Made by a program: the position numbers and the translations under genes. Below are positions 26,002 through 34,770 of a stretch of DNA of 64,000 nucleotides, in pieces. The DNA is from CBDCUQ01 sp965222835 (lineage in GTDB: Bacteria; Pseudomonadota; Alphaproteobacteria; Rhizobiales; Hyphomicrobiaceae). Where the stretch lies: assembly GCA_965222835.1 (NCBI GenBank), contig CBDCUQ010000003.1:434001-498000 (forward strand), given 5' to 3'. The stretch's first letter is position 1; every line of letters starts with the position of its first letter. The notes beneath the pieces were generated by a model, which was given only the letters and a program-made list of their open reading frames with translations, did no database searches and was not told the DNA's origin.

Positions 26002-26304
26002 ATTCCGCTCAGGCACGAACGTTTGTTCGGCTCGCCTTTCTGTCTACTCCTTGTGGAGTCGTCTGGACCGTTCGCTCATCCTCGAACGCATCGGATGTTC
26101 AATATTGAGACACGCGCAGAGTTGCAAAACTATTGTTGCAGAGAAAGCACTTGATGCGCGCGGCCTTGCCAACTAATGGTGGGGGTCCGGTGCGGCGCCA
26201 TCTAGGGTGACGCCCGTGTGGGCGGTGAGCGTCGCAGCATCTTCGGGTTCGCTGCCGTGCTCCCGCCCGCTGCGATTCTTACCCTCCGGCAATACTGCTG
26301 CACA
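26002..26304. other. Intergenic region, no gene seen
   Basis: About 300 bases between holC and the Cys-rich secreted protein gene. It contains a short inverted repeat (ACTCC-TTGT-GGAGT near 26047-26060) in the likely holC promoter region. Nothing else is supported. Confidence 0.4.
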
Positions 26305-26574
26305 TTAACGCCGCCGTCTGCGTTTGATGTATCCAGCCCGGACGAGCGCATCGACACAGCGCCGTGAAAGCCGCTTGCCGACCTGGCGCATGCATTGGCG
26401 GGCCTTAGCGGTCCCGGGCGAATAAGACGGACAAAACCGTGAATAGTCGTTGGCGCAGGCGCTACGTACCTTGCTGCTAACTGCAGAAGCGGTACCGGCC
26501 CACGCCGTCAACGCGGCCAAGGCGATTGCCGCGATCATCATCGACGAACGCCGTGATGCAGAGGTCATAACCAT
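26305..26574 (-). CDS. Secreted GLG1-like Cys-rich repeat protein
   Basis: The 89-residue protein has a signal peptide (hydrophobic core MMIAAIALAALTAWAGTASA, cleavage after ASA at about residue 31). The mature part contains four cysteines at about 40, 48, 61 and 73 in the pattern CANDYSRFCPS, QCMRQ, LSRRC. This is the spacing of the Cys-rich GLG1/FGFR-type repeat (C-x2-D-x3-FC...C...LS-x2-C), found singly in many proteobacterial exported proteins. It ends in a run of Arg (KRRRRR). AGGA lies eight bases before the ATG; a second ATG two codons later is possible. The function is unknown. Confidence 0.72.
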   Translation of the reverse strand: MVMTSASRRSSMMIAAIALAALTAWAGTASAVSSKVRSACANDYSRFCPSYSPGTAKARQCMRQVGKRLSRRCVDALVRAGYIKRRRRR

Positions 26575-26703
26575 ATCCAAATTCCTGGTTTTGGATGAAC
26601 GAATTTCCCCGGACTGCAACGCGAACAGAGTGTCAAAATTTAGCGCTGATGCTGTGCCAGCGCCAGAGTGACGCGGTCGCATACTGCTAACCGTCCACAA
26701 GTC

Positions 26704-28074
26704 CTAGTCTTTCCTTCTGTCGCCGTAAGGATTCTCGCCCTTTCGCAGGTTGAAGCGGATCGGGACACCCGGCAATCCAAAAGCATCGCGCAGGCTGTTG
26801 GTGAGGTACTTAATGTAGGACTTTGGGAGATCTTGGGGCCTGGAGCAGAACGCGATGAATGTCGGCGGCCGCGTTGAGGGCTGCGTCGCGTAGCGGATCT
26901 TGATGCGGCGCCCGGCGGAGGCCGGCGGTGCGTGGCGCTCTAGGGCCTCGGTGAGCCAGCGATTGAGGTCTCCAGTGGCGACACGTTTGTTCCAGATCTC
27001 TGCCGTTTCAAAGATGGCCTGCATCAGTTTGTCGAGGCCTTTTTCAGCAATTGCAGACACCGGCACGACCGCCACGCCCGGCACCTGCGCCAGGCTTGTC
27101 GCCACCCGCTTTCGTAGCTCGCGGAGGGTCTTCTGTTTCTCCTCAACGAGATCCCATTTGTTGATCGCGATGACGAGTGCGCGGCCTTCTTCGGTCACCA
27201 TATGCGCAATGGTGAGATCTTGATGTTCCAGCGGGCGCTCGCTATCGACCAAAAGGACCACGACCTCGGCGAAGCGGATGGCGCGCAACGCGTCCGTGTT
27301 GGAGAGCTTTTCGGCCTTCTCGGTCACCTTCGCCTTACGGCGCAGTCCTGCAGTGTCGAAAAGGCGAACGGGACGGTCTTGCCAAACAACATCTGTTGCG
27401 ACGGCATCGCGGGTGAGACCCGGCTCCGGCCCCGTGATCATGCGGTCCTCGCCCAGGAGCCCATTCACAAGCGTTGATTTTCCGGCATTAGGACGGCCGA
27501 CAATGGCCACGCGCAATGGACGAGACGCGCTGTCTTTCTCAGTCTCACCGGTGCTTCCCGCGTCGTCAGTCGACAGTCCGAGTGCTGCCGCCACATCACG
27601 CATGAGGTCGCCTAATCCCTCACCGTGCTCAGCTGAAATCTGCACGGGATCGCCAAGGCCGAGCTGGAAGGCTTCGTAGAACCCGTCGCTTCCCGCCCGT
27701 CCTTCGCACTTGTTCGCCACCACCACGACCGGCTTTCCCGACGTGCGGACGATCTTGGCAAAGACCTTGTCTGCCGGGGTTACGCCATCGCGTGCATCAA
27801 TCACGAACAACACCAGATCGGCTTTTTCGACGGCAGCCTCGGACTGTCGACGCATGCGATCCGCGATCGTCCCGGACTTTGCCTCCTCGAGACCCGCGGT
27901 ATCAACGATGCGCACCTTGGAACCGCCGATCACGGCGTCGCCCTCGCGGCGGTCGCGTGTGAGCCCGGGCAGATCGGAGACGAGTGCAGCGCGCGTTCCG
28001 GTCAGCCGGTTGAACAGAGTCGACTTGCCAACATTCGGCCGGCCGACAATGGCGATGTTGGGTTTGGAGGTCAT
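26704..28074 (-). CDS. der: Ribosome biogenesis GTPase Der (EngA)
   Basis: Der is the tandem-GTPase factor for 50S subunit assembly. The 456-residue protein has two G domains. The first has GRPNVGKSTLFN, DLPGLTRDR, DTAGLEEAKSG and ANKCEG. The second has GRPNAGKSTLVNG, EPGLTRDAV, DTAGLRRKAK and INKWDLVEEK. A KH-like C-terminal domain follows (IKIRYATQPSTRPPTFIAF, VPIRFNLRKGENPYG). The linker between G domains is acidic. The gene follows bamB in the same direction with an 81-base gap. Confidence 0.98.
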   Translation of the reverse strand: MTSKPNIAIVGRPNVGKSTLFNRLTGTRAALVSDLPGLTRDRREGDAVIGGSKVRIVDTAGLEEAKSGTIADRMRRQSEAAVEKADLVLFVIDARDGVTPADKVFAKIVRTSGKPVVVVANKCEGRAGSDGFYEAFQLGLGDPVQISAEHGEGLGDLMRDVAAALGLSTDDAGSTGETEKDSASRPLRVAIVGRPNAGKSTLVNGLLGEDRMITGPEPGLTRDAVATDVVWQDRPVRLFDTAGLRRKAKVTEKAEKLSNTDALRAIRFAEVVVLLVDSERPLEHQDLTIAHMVTEEGRALVIAINKWDLVEEKQKTLRELRKRVATSLAQVPGVAVVPVSAIAEKGLDKLMQAIFETAEIWNKRVATGDLNRWLTEALERHAPPASAGRRIKIRYATQPSTRPPTFIAFCSRPQDLPKSYIKYLTNSLRDAFGLPGVPIRFNLRKGENPYGDRRKD

Positions 28075-28155
28075 GATTGCATATTTGCCAATGGCCGGGG
28101 CATCACCCGGAACCAGACGCGCTTACTTAGACGAAAAGAGGCTGGTGGCAAAAGA

Positions 28156-29547
28156 CTAATTGAGACCGATCAGATTGGCCTTATCGGTCAAGACGAACAT
28201 TTTGTTCTGGGCGACCACGGGCGCGATATACATTGGATCGCCGAGGTTCTGCTGGGTCGTAATGCGTCCGCTTGCGGGATCAACCCCGGCGATCTGCCCT
28301 TTGTTGGAGACCAGCCAGAGCGTGCCGCCTGCGAGCGTTGGACCGGACCACGTGTTGGAGCCCGGTAGCTTGGCCGTCCATTGCACTTTGCCGTCGTGGC
28401 GTCCGAGGGCCATCACCCGCCCGCCGGTGTCGACGACAAACACGCTGCCGCCAGCAACCCACGGTGTCTGCGTGCCACCGACATTGATGGACCAGAGCCG
28501 CTCGCCCGTCTTGAGCTGGGTTGCGATCATACGCCCGCCGTGACCGACAGCATAAACGACACCGGTCGCTATCGCCGGGCGGGCTGCGTCACTCATCGCC
28601 GCAAGCTGAGATGTGGTGCGCGTCGTCGACAGGTTCTCGCTCCACACCTGCGTGCCATCCGTAATGTTGAGCGCAATGATATCGCCCGACGGGTAAGGCA
28701 CGACGACGATTTCGCCGTCAACCGCCGGACTGGGGCTCAAGGTTAGGCTCGCCTGTTGCGGCAGGCCGCGGGCGGTCCACAATTCGGTGCCATCGGTGGC
28801 GGCTAGGCAATATGTGCGCCCATCCGTCGTTACCGCAAACACGCGTTCTGCGGCCGCCGTTGGAGACGCTCTTACCGGGGCGCCGACGTTCTTCTCCCAC
28901 AATCGTTTGCCTGAGGAGGGATCGAGAGCGACGATCGTGCCGTAGCCGCTTGCTGCAAAGAGACGTCCGCCGTCTGCTGCAAGACCGCCACCGTATCCAC
29001 CGCCGTCATCCCCGCCCAGCGTAAACAGATTTGCAGCACTGAACCCTGGCTTGTTACTCGGATCGACCGTCGGTTTCAGAGACGTGCGCCAAATCGCTGA
29101 ACCGCCACCAAGAGAAAACGCGCTTACGTTTCCTGCGGCGTCGAGCGTAAACACACGTCCGTCGGCAACGATGGGGCTGGCGGTTACGCGACCGGTCTTG
29201 CTCGAGCCTTCGCCGGCATCTGCACTCCAGGCCCGACGCGCGGCGCCAGAAAATGCGAGGTGGCCAGGCGCGTTGCTGGCGACACCGCCAGGCTGGCTCC
29301 AGCTTTGGTTGGAATACTGCTCCGGCAGGGCGATGGGTTGGCTTGCGTCAGCGAGCTCGCCTGGGATTGCGCTCTTCTTCGGAACTACGGAAATGCGCCG
29401 TCCCGGTAGCGGGACTTCCTTTTCCGCAAATGGGTTCAGCTCCTTGAGCTTTGGAAGGCTCGGGAGGCTATCCGCGCAGCCTGTAAGCATGCCGAGCGAC
29501 AGCAATGCGCACGCCGTAAGCCTTGTCCCTGTACTCAAGCCCCTCAT
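28156..29547 (-). CDS. bamB: Outer-membrane assembly lipoprotein BamB (PQQ-type propeller)
   Basis: The 463-residue protein has a lipoprotein signal with lipobox LTGC (Cys at about 24). An eight-blade propeller with repeated PQQ-type blades follows, for example GRVFTLDAAGNVSAFSLGGG, GRLFAASGYGTIVALDPSSG, RTYCLAATDGTELW and GGRVMALGRHDGKVQWTAKL. BamB is the periplasmic-face lipoprotein that helps the BAM complex insert barrel proteins. Its GGAGG ribosome site lies directly upstream and the gene starts ten bases after the YfgM-like gene, a neighbour in many proteobacteria. Confidence 0.95.
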   Translation of the reverse strand: MRGLSTGTRLTACALLSLGMLTGCADSLPSLPKLKELNPFAEKEVPLPGRRISVVPKKSAIPGELADASQPIALPEQYSNQSWSQPGGVASNAPGHLAFSGAARRAWSADAGEGSSKTGRVTASPIVADGRVFTLDAAGNVSAFSLGGGSAIWRTSLKPTVDPSNKPGFSAANLFTLGGDDGGGYGGGLAADGGRLFAASGYGTIVALDPSSGKRLWEKNVGAPVRASPTAAAERVFAVTTDGRTYCLAATDGTELWTARGLPQQASLTLSPSPAVDGEIVVVPYPSGDIIALNITDGTQVWSENLSTTRTTSQLAAMSDAARPAIATGVVYAVGHGGRMIATQLKTGERLWSINVGGTQTPWVAGGSVFVVDTGGRVMALGRHDGKVQWTAKLPGSNTWSGPTLAGGTLWLVSNKGQIAGVDPASGRITTQQNLGDPMYIAPVVAQNKMFVLTDKANLIGLN

Positions 29548-29557
29548 ACGGGACCTC

Positions 29558-30307
29558 CTAATTCGCCGGCGCCTCGGCGGCCGCGGGCGCTTCCGCCGGC
29601 GCCGGCGCCTTAGCCGGCTTCTCGGCCTCTGTCGACGCGCCGCTGGCGAGTTCGCCTGCAGCGATCGCCGACATCATTATGTTGATCCGTTCCACCGCCG
29701 TTCGCGGCGTCGCAGGATCACCGAGGAGAGACGTCAGTATCTTTTTCGCCTCATCGTTTTTTCCAGCCTTGTACGCGGCTGTACCGAGCAGCTCCTTGGC
29801 GGCAATCCGCCATGGACTTGTATCTGCTGCCAAATCGTTGAGGCGATTCTGCATCTCAGTAAAGTCGGCGTCCCCAAGCTTTAGGGCTGCCGCTTGCAGG
29901 CGCGCAAAATTGGCGATCATCGGGGTGGCGGCGTTTTGGGAAAGATTCTCAAAGACGGCAAGGGCTTCTGCCTCCTTGCCGTCGCGCAGGTGGCTGGCGG
30001 CGAGATTGAGGCTGGACAGCGTTGCAAATCCGGCCGGTCCAGATTCGGCCAAATCCTTGAGGGCTGTTTTTGCCTCCTCGGATTTGCCCTCCTCGGCAAG
30101 CGTGATCGCCGCCTGGAACTCGGACCCGGCTGCTTCAGCCTGCGAGCGCGAGTAGGACTGCCAGGCCTGCCGGCCGCCTACCGCGGCAACGATCAGCGCG
30201 GCACCCACCAGAATATAATTGCCGTAATCCTTCCAGATCTTCTCCCACTGCTCACGGCGAAGCTCCTCTTCAACCTCACGGAGCAAGGTGTCGTTGTTGT
30301 CTGTCAT
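29558..30307 (-). CDS. YfgM-like membrane-anchored TPR protein
   Basis: The 249-residue protein starts with an amphipathic acidic segment LLREVEEELRREQWEKIWK and one transmembrane helix (NYILVGAALIVAAVGGRQAW, about 29-48). TPR-like helical repeats follow (EFQAAITLAEEGKSEEAKTA, ASHLRDGKEAEALAVFENLS). The end is a low-complexity Ala/Pro/Glu tail (about 225-249). It matches the YfgM/tetratricopeptide-like family that associates with the Sec translocon and periplasmic chaperones in E. coli. The ATG at 30307 fits the family start. It forms an operon with bamB and probably der. Confidence 0.9.
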   Translation of the reverse strand: MTDNNDTLLREVEEELRREQWEKIWKDYGNYILVGAALIVAAVGGRQAWQSYSRSQAEAAGSEFQAAITLAEEGKSEEAKTALKDLAESGPAGFATLSSLNLAASHLRDGKEAEALAVFENLSQNAATPMIANFARLQAAALKLGDADFTEMQNRLNDLAADTSPWRIAAKELLGTAAYKAGKNDEAKKILTSLLGDPATPRTAVERINIMMSAIAAGELASGASTEAEKPAKAPAPAEAPAAAEAPAN

Positions 30308-30475
30308 GAAGCGATTTCGTCCCCGGCGCTGGATTGGTGTTAGACCGTGTGCGGTTCTTGGCCTGTTCGGTCGGCTCCCCGGCACACAGGGACTGATAGC
30401 CTGCCGGGCCTTGCTTTCGCAAATCTGCGTCTGGCCGCACGCGCCCTGCCCCAATCACCGGGGGCTCCCTTCCTT

Positions 30476-31360
30476 CTATGTGCCCCGTCTTTTCGGCTTT
30501 TTCGAGGCCTTTGCCTTGCCCCCGGCCGCCCGCTTCTGCTTCTTGGACTTCATGGCATAGGCGTGCTCCTTGGCCGGAAATGCGCCGGAGCGGACGTCCT
30601 CGGCATAGGCGCTAATGGCCTTTTCGATGGCCTGGCCGACCTTGCCGAACATCTTCACAAACCGGGGCGCGCGTGGCGACAGACCCAGCATGTCCTCCAT
30701 GACCAGGATCTGGCCGTCGCAGGCCGCCGAGGCCCCAATACCAATTGTCGGAATCGGCGTCTTTGCCGTGATCCGCGCCGCGAGCGGTTCGGGTATGGCT
30801 TCGAGGACCACGGCAAACGCACCGGCGTCCGCAACAAGCTTGGCATCCTTCTCGATCGCGGCCCATTCGGCGCGCGTCCGCCCCTGGGCTTTGAATCCGC
30901 CAATGACATTGATGGACTGGGGCGTGAGCCCGATATGGGCCATAACTGGAATACCTCTTTCAACGAGATAGCGAATGGTCTCGGCCATCCGCCGCCCGCC
31001 TTCGAGTTTTACCGCACCGCAGTCCGTTTCCTTCATAACGCGCGCCGCATTGCGGAACGCAGCAGCCGGGCTTTCTTCGTAGGTGCCGAAGGGCATGTCG
31101 ACCACGACGAGGGCCTGTTTGGCCCCCCTTACGACCGCGCGGCCGTGCATGATCATGAGATCGAGCGGGACCGGCACGGTCGTTTCGAAGCCGTGCATCA
31201 CCATCCCCAGGCTGTCGCCTACTAGTAGGAAGTCGCAGTACTTATCTGCAATTGCGGCCGTATGGGCGTGATAGGACGTCAGCGAAACGATCGGGCGTCC
31301 GCCCTTCATCGCCGCAATCTCCGGCGCCATGCGTCGTTTTACGGGGGCGGAGGACGACAT
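30476..31360 (-). CDS. panB: 3-methyl-2-oxobutanoate hydroxymethyltransferase
   Basis: PanB adds a hydroxymethyl group from methylene-tetrahydrofolate to 2-oxoisovalerate, the first committed step to pantothenate and CoA. The 294-residue protein contains the family blocks PIVSLTSYHAHTAAIADKY, LLVGDSLGMVMHGFETTVPV (Mg-binding Asp), VVDMPFGTYEES, AVKLEGG, PVMAHIGLTPQSINVIGGF, LEAIPEPLAARIT (catalytic Glu) and PTIGIGASAACDGQILVMED. A Lys-rich tail ends the chain (KKQKRAAGGKAKASKKPKRR), a basic extension unlike most PanB proteins. panC is not adjacent. Confidence 0.97.
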   Translation of the reverse strand: MSSSAPVKRRMAPEIAAMKGGRPIVSLTSYHAHTAAIADKYCDFLLVGDSLGMVMHGFETTVPVPLDLMIMHGRAVVRGAKQALVVVDMPFGTYEESPAAAFRNAARVMKETDCGAVKLEGGRRMAETIRYLVERGIPVMAHIGLTPQSINVIGGFKAQGRTRAEWAAIEKDAKLVADAGAFAVVLEAIPEPLAARITAKTPIPTIGIGASAACDGQILVMEDMLGLSPRAPRFVKMFGKVGQAIEKAISAYAEDVRSGAFPAKEHAYAMKSKKQKRAAGGKAKASKKPKRRGT

Positions 31361-31629
31361 ACTTATTACGGTTTCACGATTAATCGGTGCATCTACAGGA
31401 TGTAGGCTTCGCCTGCCTTGCTCCGCGCACCCTAGTCCCAGGACTGATGTAAACCAAGATTAGCCTGATCATAGCGTTGATATCGGGCCACACTGGATCT
31501 GGCACCGGACAGGGGAGTTCCGCTTCAGATTGCAACGGTATTATGTGATCTGATAACCAAGGATTAGTCCTGCTCGGTTAAATCTCGGAAGTTCTTGGCT
31601 TAACTTCAACGTATGGTGGGTCGGATACC

Positions 31630-33402
31630 GTGCCGAATTCGATATACAAACCGCAAAATCTCAGCACAGCGGGCGTTCGTCTGCTTGGTCTTTTGGTGGC
31701 CGTTTCCGTCGGACTTCCGGCCGGGACCGCCGTCATTCCCGGTCCCGCGGCGGCGCAAGGGATTGAATTTGGCTGGTGGAATCCACCCAAGAAGAAGAAG
31801 AGATACCGAAAGGCACGCAAGAGGACGCGCTCGAAGAGGCAGAAGCCCGCCAAAGTGCTTGCGCGGGAGCCAAACGGTCCTGTCGTGCTCACGGTCGCGC
31901 TTAAGACGCAACGGGTGAAGGTCTTTGACGCCGATGGTTTGGTTGCAGAGGCACCGATCTCGTCGGGCCGCGTCGGCAATCGAACGCCGCGCGGCGTTTT
32001 CAGTATCCTGCAGAAGAAGAAGGTTCATTATTCGAACCTGTATGCCAACGCGCCCATGCCCAACATGCAGCGCATCACTTGGTCGGGTGTGGCCATGCAT
32101 GCCGGTGTGCTGCCCGGCTATCCAGCTTCGCACGGATGCATTCGTCTGCCGCGGTCGTTCTCGAAGCAGCTTTACAAGATGACGAGCCTTGGGGGCCGCG
32201 TCATCGTCGCCAGCGATACGCTGGTGCCGCAGTCGTTTGCTCATCCGAACCTCTTCACCGCCTTCCCGGCGGACGAGGAACCGCAGATGACACATGCCAA
32301 CGCAGCGAGCGATGCGGCCGTGCAGGTTGCCGATGCCTCGGGCACAACGGTTCCCTCAGCGCCGGCACCCTCCGTCCTCAACGCGACAAACTCCAGTTCG
32401 GAACCTGCCCACGAGGCGGTGGTGCGAAGAAACGCGTTTCGCGAAAAACGCATTGCTGAAATGGCACGCTTGGCCGAGGCCGTTGCAGCGGCTGAAATGG
32501 AAAAAGAGAAAGCGAAAGATCACATTGCTGCAGCGGCAGCGGTTTCCAAAGCGGCGACCAAGACTTGGAAATTGGCCCGTGTGATAGCCAAGAAGGCCAC
32601 TCAGGCGCGGGCGAAGACTGCCAAAGACCTCTCCAAAGCTGACAAAGCATTGGTGGCATTTGCGAAGAAACTGACGCGGAAAAAGAAGATCAGCGCGGAG
32701 GAAGTCGAGAAGCTTGCCAGCACCGAGGACGAACTGGAAAACCGCATTACGGAACTCTCCGCTGAGCTTGAGCTTGCCGAGGCTGAAGAACGGCGCCTCA
32801 ACGCCGAGTATTACTATGCTCGGTTGACGGCCGAGGCGGAGGCGCGGGCGCGCAAGGCTTCGCTCTCAAAACTTTCGCGGGCTGACGCGGCATTGACAAC
32901 GGCCAAGAAAGCAGAGGCTGCCGGTAAACGGCGCGAGGCCAAGCGCGACAAGCCAATTGCAGTGTTTGTGAGCCTCAAAAAGAAAAAGATCTATGCGCGT
33001 CAAGGCTATGAACCAGTGCTCGAAGCGCCGATTACAATCAAGGATCCGGAACGTCCCATCGGCACGCACGTCTTTACGGCTCATTCGATCGCGGAAAATA
33101 AGACGGACGTGAATTGGAGCGTGGTTTCCGTTCCCACACCGCCTAAGAGCAAGAAGCCGACCAAGACGAGTAAGCGGAAGAAGAAGTCGAAAACTCAGAA
33201 AAAGTTGAGGGCCGCTTTGCCGAAGTCGTTGACGGTTACGGGTCAGAGCGCGAGCGAAGCTTTGGACCGCATCACCTTCCCTGAGGAGGTGCGCGAGCAA
33301 ATTGCGGATGTGATGAAGCCCGGCTCTTCGCTGATCATTTCCGATTACGGCTGGAGCAACGAAACTGGAAAGTACACCGACTTTATCGTGTCACTCCGCT
33401 GA
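31630..33402 (+). CDS. L,D-transpeptidase with a coiled coil and a second, active-site-less YkuD-like domain
   Basis: The 590-residue protein has a signal peptide (cleavage near AAAQG at about 43), then a Lys/Arg-rich stretch (KKKKRYRKARKRTRSKR). A YkuD domain at about 84-197 carries the catalytic motif AMHAGVLPGYPASHGCIRLP with His157 and Cys170. A coiled-coil region rich in Ala, Lys and Glu follows at about 265-440. The end resembles a second YkuD domain (IAVFVSLKKKKIYAR, PIGTHVFTAH and the last strand SLIISDYGW) but lacks SHGC. A Lys-rich insert lies at 505-527. YkuD enzymes make 3-3 peptidoglycan cross-links or attach proteins to peptidoglycan. The start is GTG. It is divergent from panB and followed by a terminator. 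Confidence 0.9.
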   Translation: MPNSIYKPQNLSTAGVRLLGLLVAVSVGLPAGTAVIPGPAAAQGIEFGWWNPPKKKKRYRKARKRTRSKRQKPAKVLAREPNGPVVLTVALKTQRVKVFDADGLVAEAPISSGRVGNRTPRGVFSILQKKKVHYSNLYANAPMPNMQRITWSGVAMHAGVLPGYPASHGCIRLPRSFSKQLYKMTSLGGRVIVASDTLVPQSFAHPNLFTAFPADEEPQMTHANAASDAAVQVADASGTTVPSAPAPSVLNATNSSSEPAHEAVVRRNAFREKRIAEMARLAEAVAAAEMEKEKAKDHIAAAAAVSKAATKTWKLARVIAKKATQARAKTAKDLSKADKALVAFAKKLTRKKKISAEEVEKLASTEDELENRITELSAELELAEAEERRLNAEYYYARLTAEAEARARKASLSKLSRADAALTTAKKAEAAGKRREAKRDKPIAVFVSLKKKKIYARQGYEPVLEAPITIKDPERPIGTHVFTAHSIAENKTDVNWSVVSVPTPPKSKKPTKTSKRKKKSKTQKKLRAALPKSLTVTGQSASEALDRITFPEEVREQIADVMKPGSSLIISDYGWSNETGKYTDFIVSLR

Positions 33403-33434
33403 TCCTGGTCTTTGACCAACACGCAGATTACGAC

Positions 33435-33467
33435 GGGCCGCGCTTCGAAGTGCGGCCCCTTTCTTTC
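33435..33467 (+). terminator. Terminator after the L,D-transpeptidase gene
   Basis: GGGCCGC (33435-33441) pairs with GCGGCCC (33452-33458), with extra inner pairs around a TTCGAA core, and is followed by CTTTCTTTC. It lies about 30 bases after the stop. Confidence 0.8.
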
Positions 33468-33507
33468 TGTGTGGGACGTCGTGGCGACCACTGCAGACTC
33501 CCTCGCC

Positions 33508-34017
33508 TCATTCTCCCGGTAGATGAATTTCTTGTTGCGGGGGCGCAACGAGAACCTCGACACGGTCGCCCTCCCGCACTGTCCCGCCACTAACCACTCG
33601 GCAGCAGATGCCACCACGCCAGTCCGGGTAAAGCGCCTTGAGGAGGCCGGGGTGGGCCTCATCCATTCGCCCGCAGGGAACCGTTTGGTCTGTGACTTCG
33701 AGGATGACCGGACCGACACGAACGACGCCCCCTTTTGCCCGTGGCAACGTCACACCCTCGACCAATAGATTTGCACGCCGCGCCAGCCACGTCAGCTCCT
33801 TGGCGGGATTGCCGCTCCTTTCAAGATCGGCAAGGGCCGCCTCCCAGGCCTCACGCGCGAGGACGGTTACGCCGCGCTTGGGAAACTTCGCGCCAGAATG
33901 ATCACCCGCAAGTCCGGCGCCCACGGTAATTGCGCAGGCGCGCACCGTTTCCATCGCAGCCCGGCGTTTCCCTTTGCGTGCGATCCCAATCAACGCGCCG
34001 GTTGCAGCGTGCATCAT
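33508..34017 (-). CDS. MOSC-domain protein
   Basis: The protein of about 169 residues has MOSC features: GLAGDHSGAKFPKRGVTVLA near the start, LLVEGVTLPRAKGGVVRVG, and EVTDQTVPCGRMDEAHPGL with the conserved Cys (about 116). The end is VVSGGTVREGDRVEVL. MOSC domains bind a molybdenum cofactor sulfur species, as in molybdenum cofactor sulfurase and YiiM-type N-hydroxylated-base reductases. The physiological substrate here is unknown. The frame opens with GTG followed by two ATGs; the first ATG is used here. It is followed by nothing on the same strand until the terminator, and starts 26 bases after the NnrU-family gene. Confidence 0.88.
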   Translation of the reverse strand: MMHAATGALIGIARKGKRRAAMETVRACAITVGAGLAGDHSGAKFPKRGVTVLAREAWEAALADLERSGNPAKELTWLARRANLLVEGVTLPRAKGGVVRVGPVILEVTDQTVPCGRMDEAHPGLLKALYPDWRGGICCRVVSGGTVREGDRVEVLVAPPQQEIHLPGE

Positions 34018-34043
34018 CGCCACTGCGCTCTGTTAGATGGGCG

Positions 34044-34640
34044 TCATATGGCGGCTGCCGGCATGCCGAGTGGCACTCCAGTGAGAAGGCCGTGCCCCAT
34101 CAGGATCATGACGGCATAAAGTGCAACACCGACGGCAAGCACGACGACGTCGTTGACGACACCTCCTGTACGCGCTCCCAGCGGGCCAAGAGCCTCACGT
34201 GACTTCACCGATATCCTGTCGTAAATCGCATACGCCAGGAACGACCCAAAAAGAGCGATCGAGCCTAGGTCGCCGTTCACAAGCAGATGTGCCAGCGCCC
34301 ATAACTTGATGGCCGCGAGCATCGGATGTTTGACCGCGGTTCTGATGCGTGAGGGAACGTAGGCTGCCACCACAAGGATCATGGCCGGAAGCATCAGGAG
34401 ATATGCGACGTGGCGCATAAAGTCCGGCGGAGACCACAGAATAGGGTTCTTGCCCGGGTTCACCTGCAGCTTGTGGTAACCCACGACGATGAGAACGAAC
34501 CCGATAAGCGAGAAGACGGCGAACATCGCTTTGTAGGCTCCAGCCCCAAAGCGATCTAAGAGGCCGTTGCGGATGTCTGGTGCCGTAGGGATGAGATGAA
34601 TCGCAAAAAAGATAACGAGACCAAGGATTAGCGGTATCAT
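34044..34640 (-). CDS. NnrU-family membrane protein
   Basis: The 198-residue protein has about six transmembrane helices. NnrU hallmarks include the start LILGLVIFFAIHLIPTAPD, then RFGAGAYKAMFAVFSLIGFV, PSRIRTAVKHPMLAAIKLWA, HLLVNGDLGSIALFGSFLAY and YAVMILMGHGLLTGVPL. NnrU was described next to nitric-oxide and nitrite reductase genes in rhodobacteria and is related to isoprenoid-synthesis membrane proteins. No denitrification gene is present in this window, so that role is not supported here. GGGGGA precedes the ATG. It is probably co-transcribed with the MOSC gene. Confidence 0.9.
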   Translation of the reverse strand: MIPLILGLVIFFAIHLIPTAPDIRNGLLDRFGAGAYKAMFAVFSLIGFVLIVVGYHKLQVNPGKNPILWSPPDFMRHVAYLLMLPAMILVVAAYVPSRIRTAVKHPMLAAIKLWALAHLLVNGDLGSIALFGSFLAYAIYDRISVKSREALGPLGARTGGVVNDVVVLAVGVALYAVMILMGHGLLTGVPLGMPAAAI

Positions 34641-34770
34641 TTGAGTCCCCCGGATTGATTGCGAGCACGGCCCACCTCGCTGAGCTGCGCCAGATCTGGC
34701 GCTTCACGCCGATGCCGTCCTACACTGTGTTGGCCAGCGTACAAAGACTTTCGTCTCCGGCAGCGAGGCT

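Noticed and set aside
30347..31225. 292-codon plus-strand frame over panB
   Set aside because: Antisense to a clear PanB protein; no ribosome site or protein-like motif of its own.
34044..34640. NnrU as evidence of a denitrification locus
   Set aside because: No nitrite or nitric-oxide reductase genes occur in the window, so only the family name is supported.
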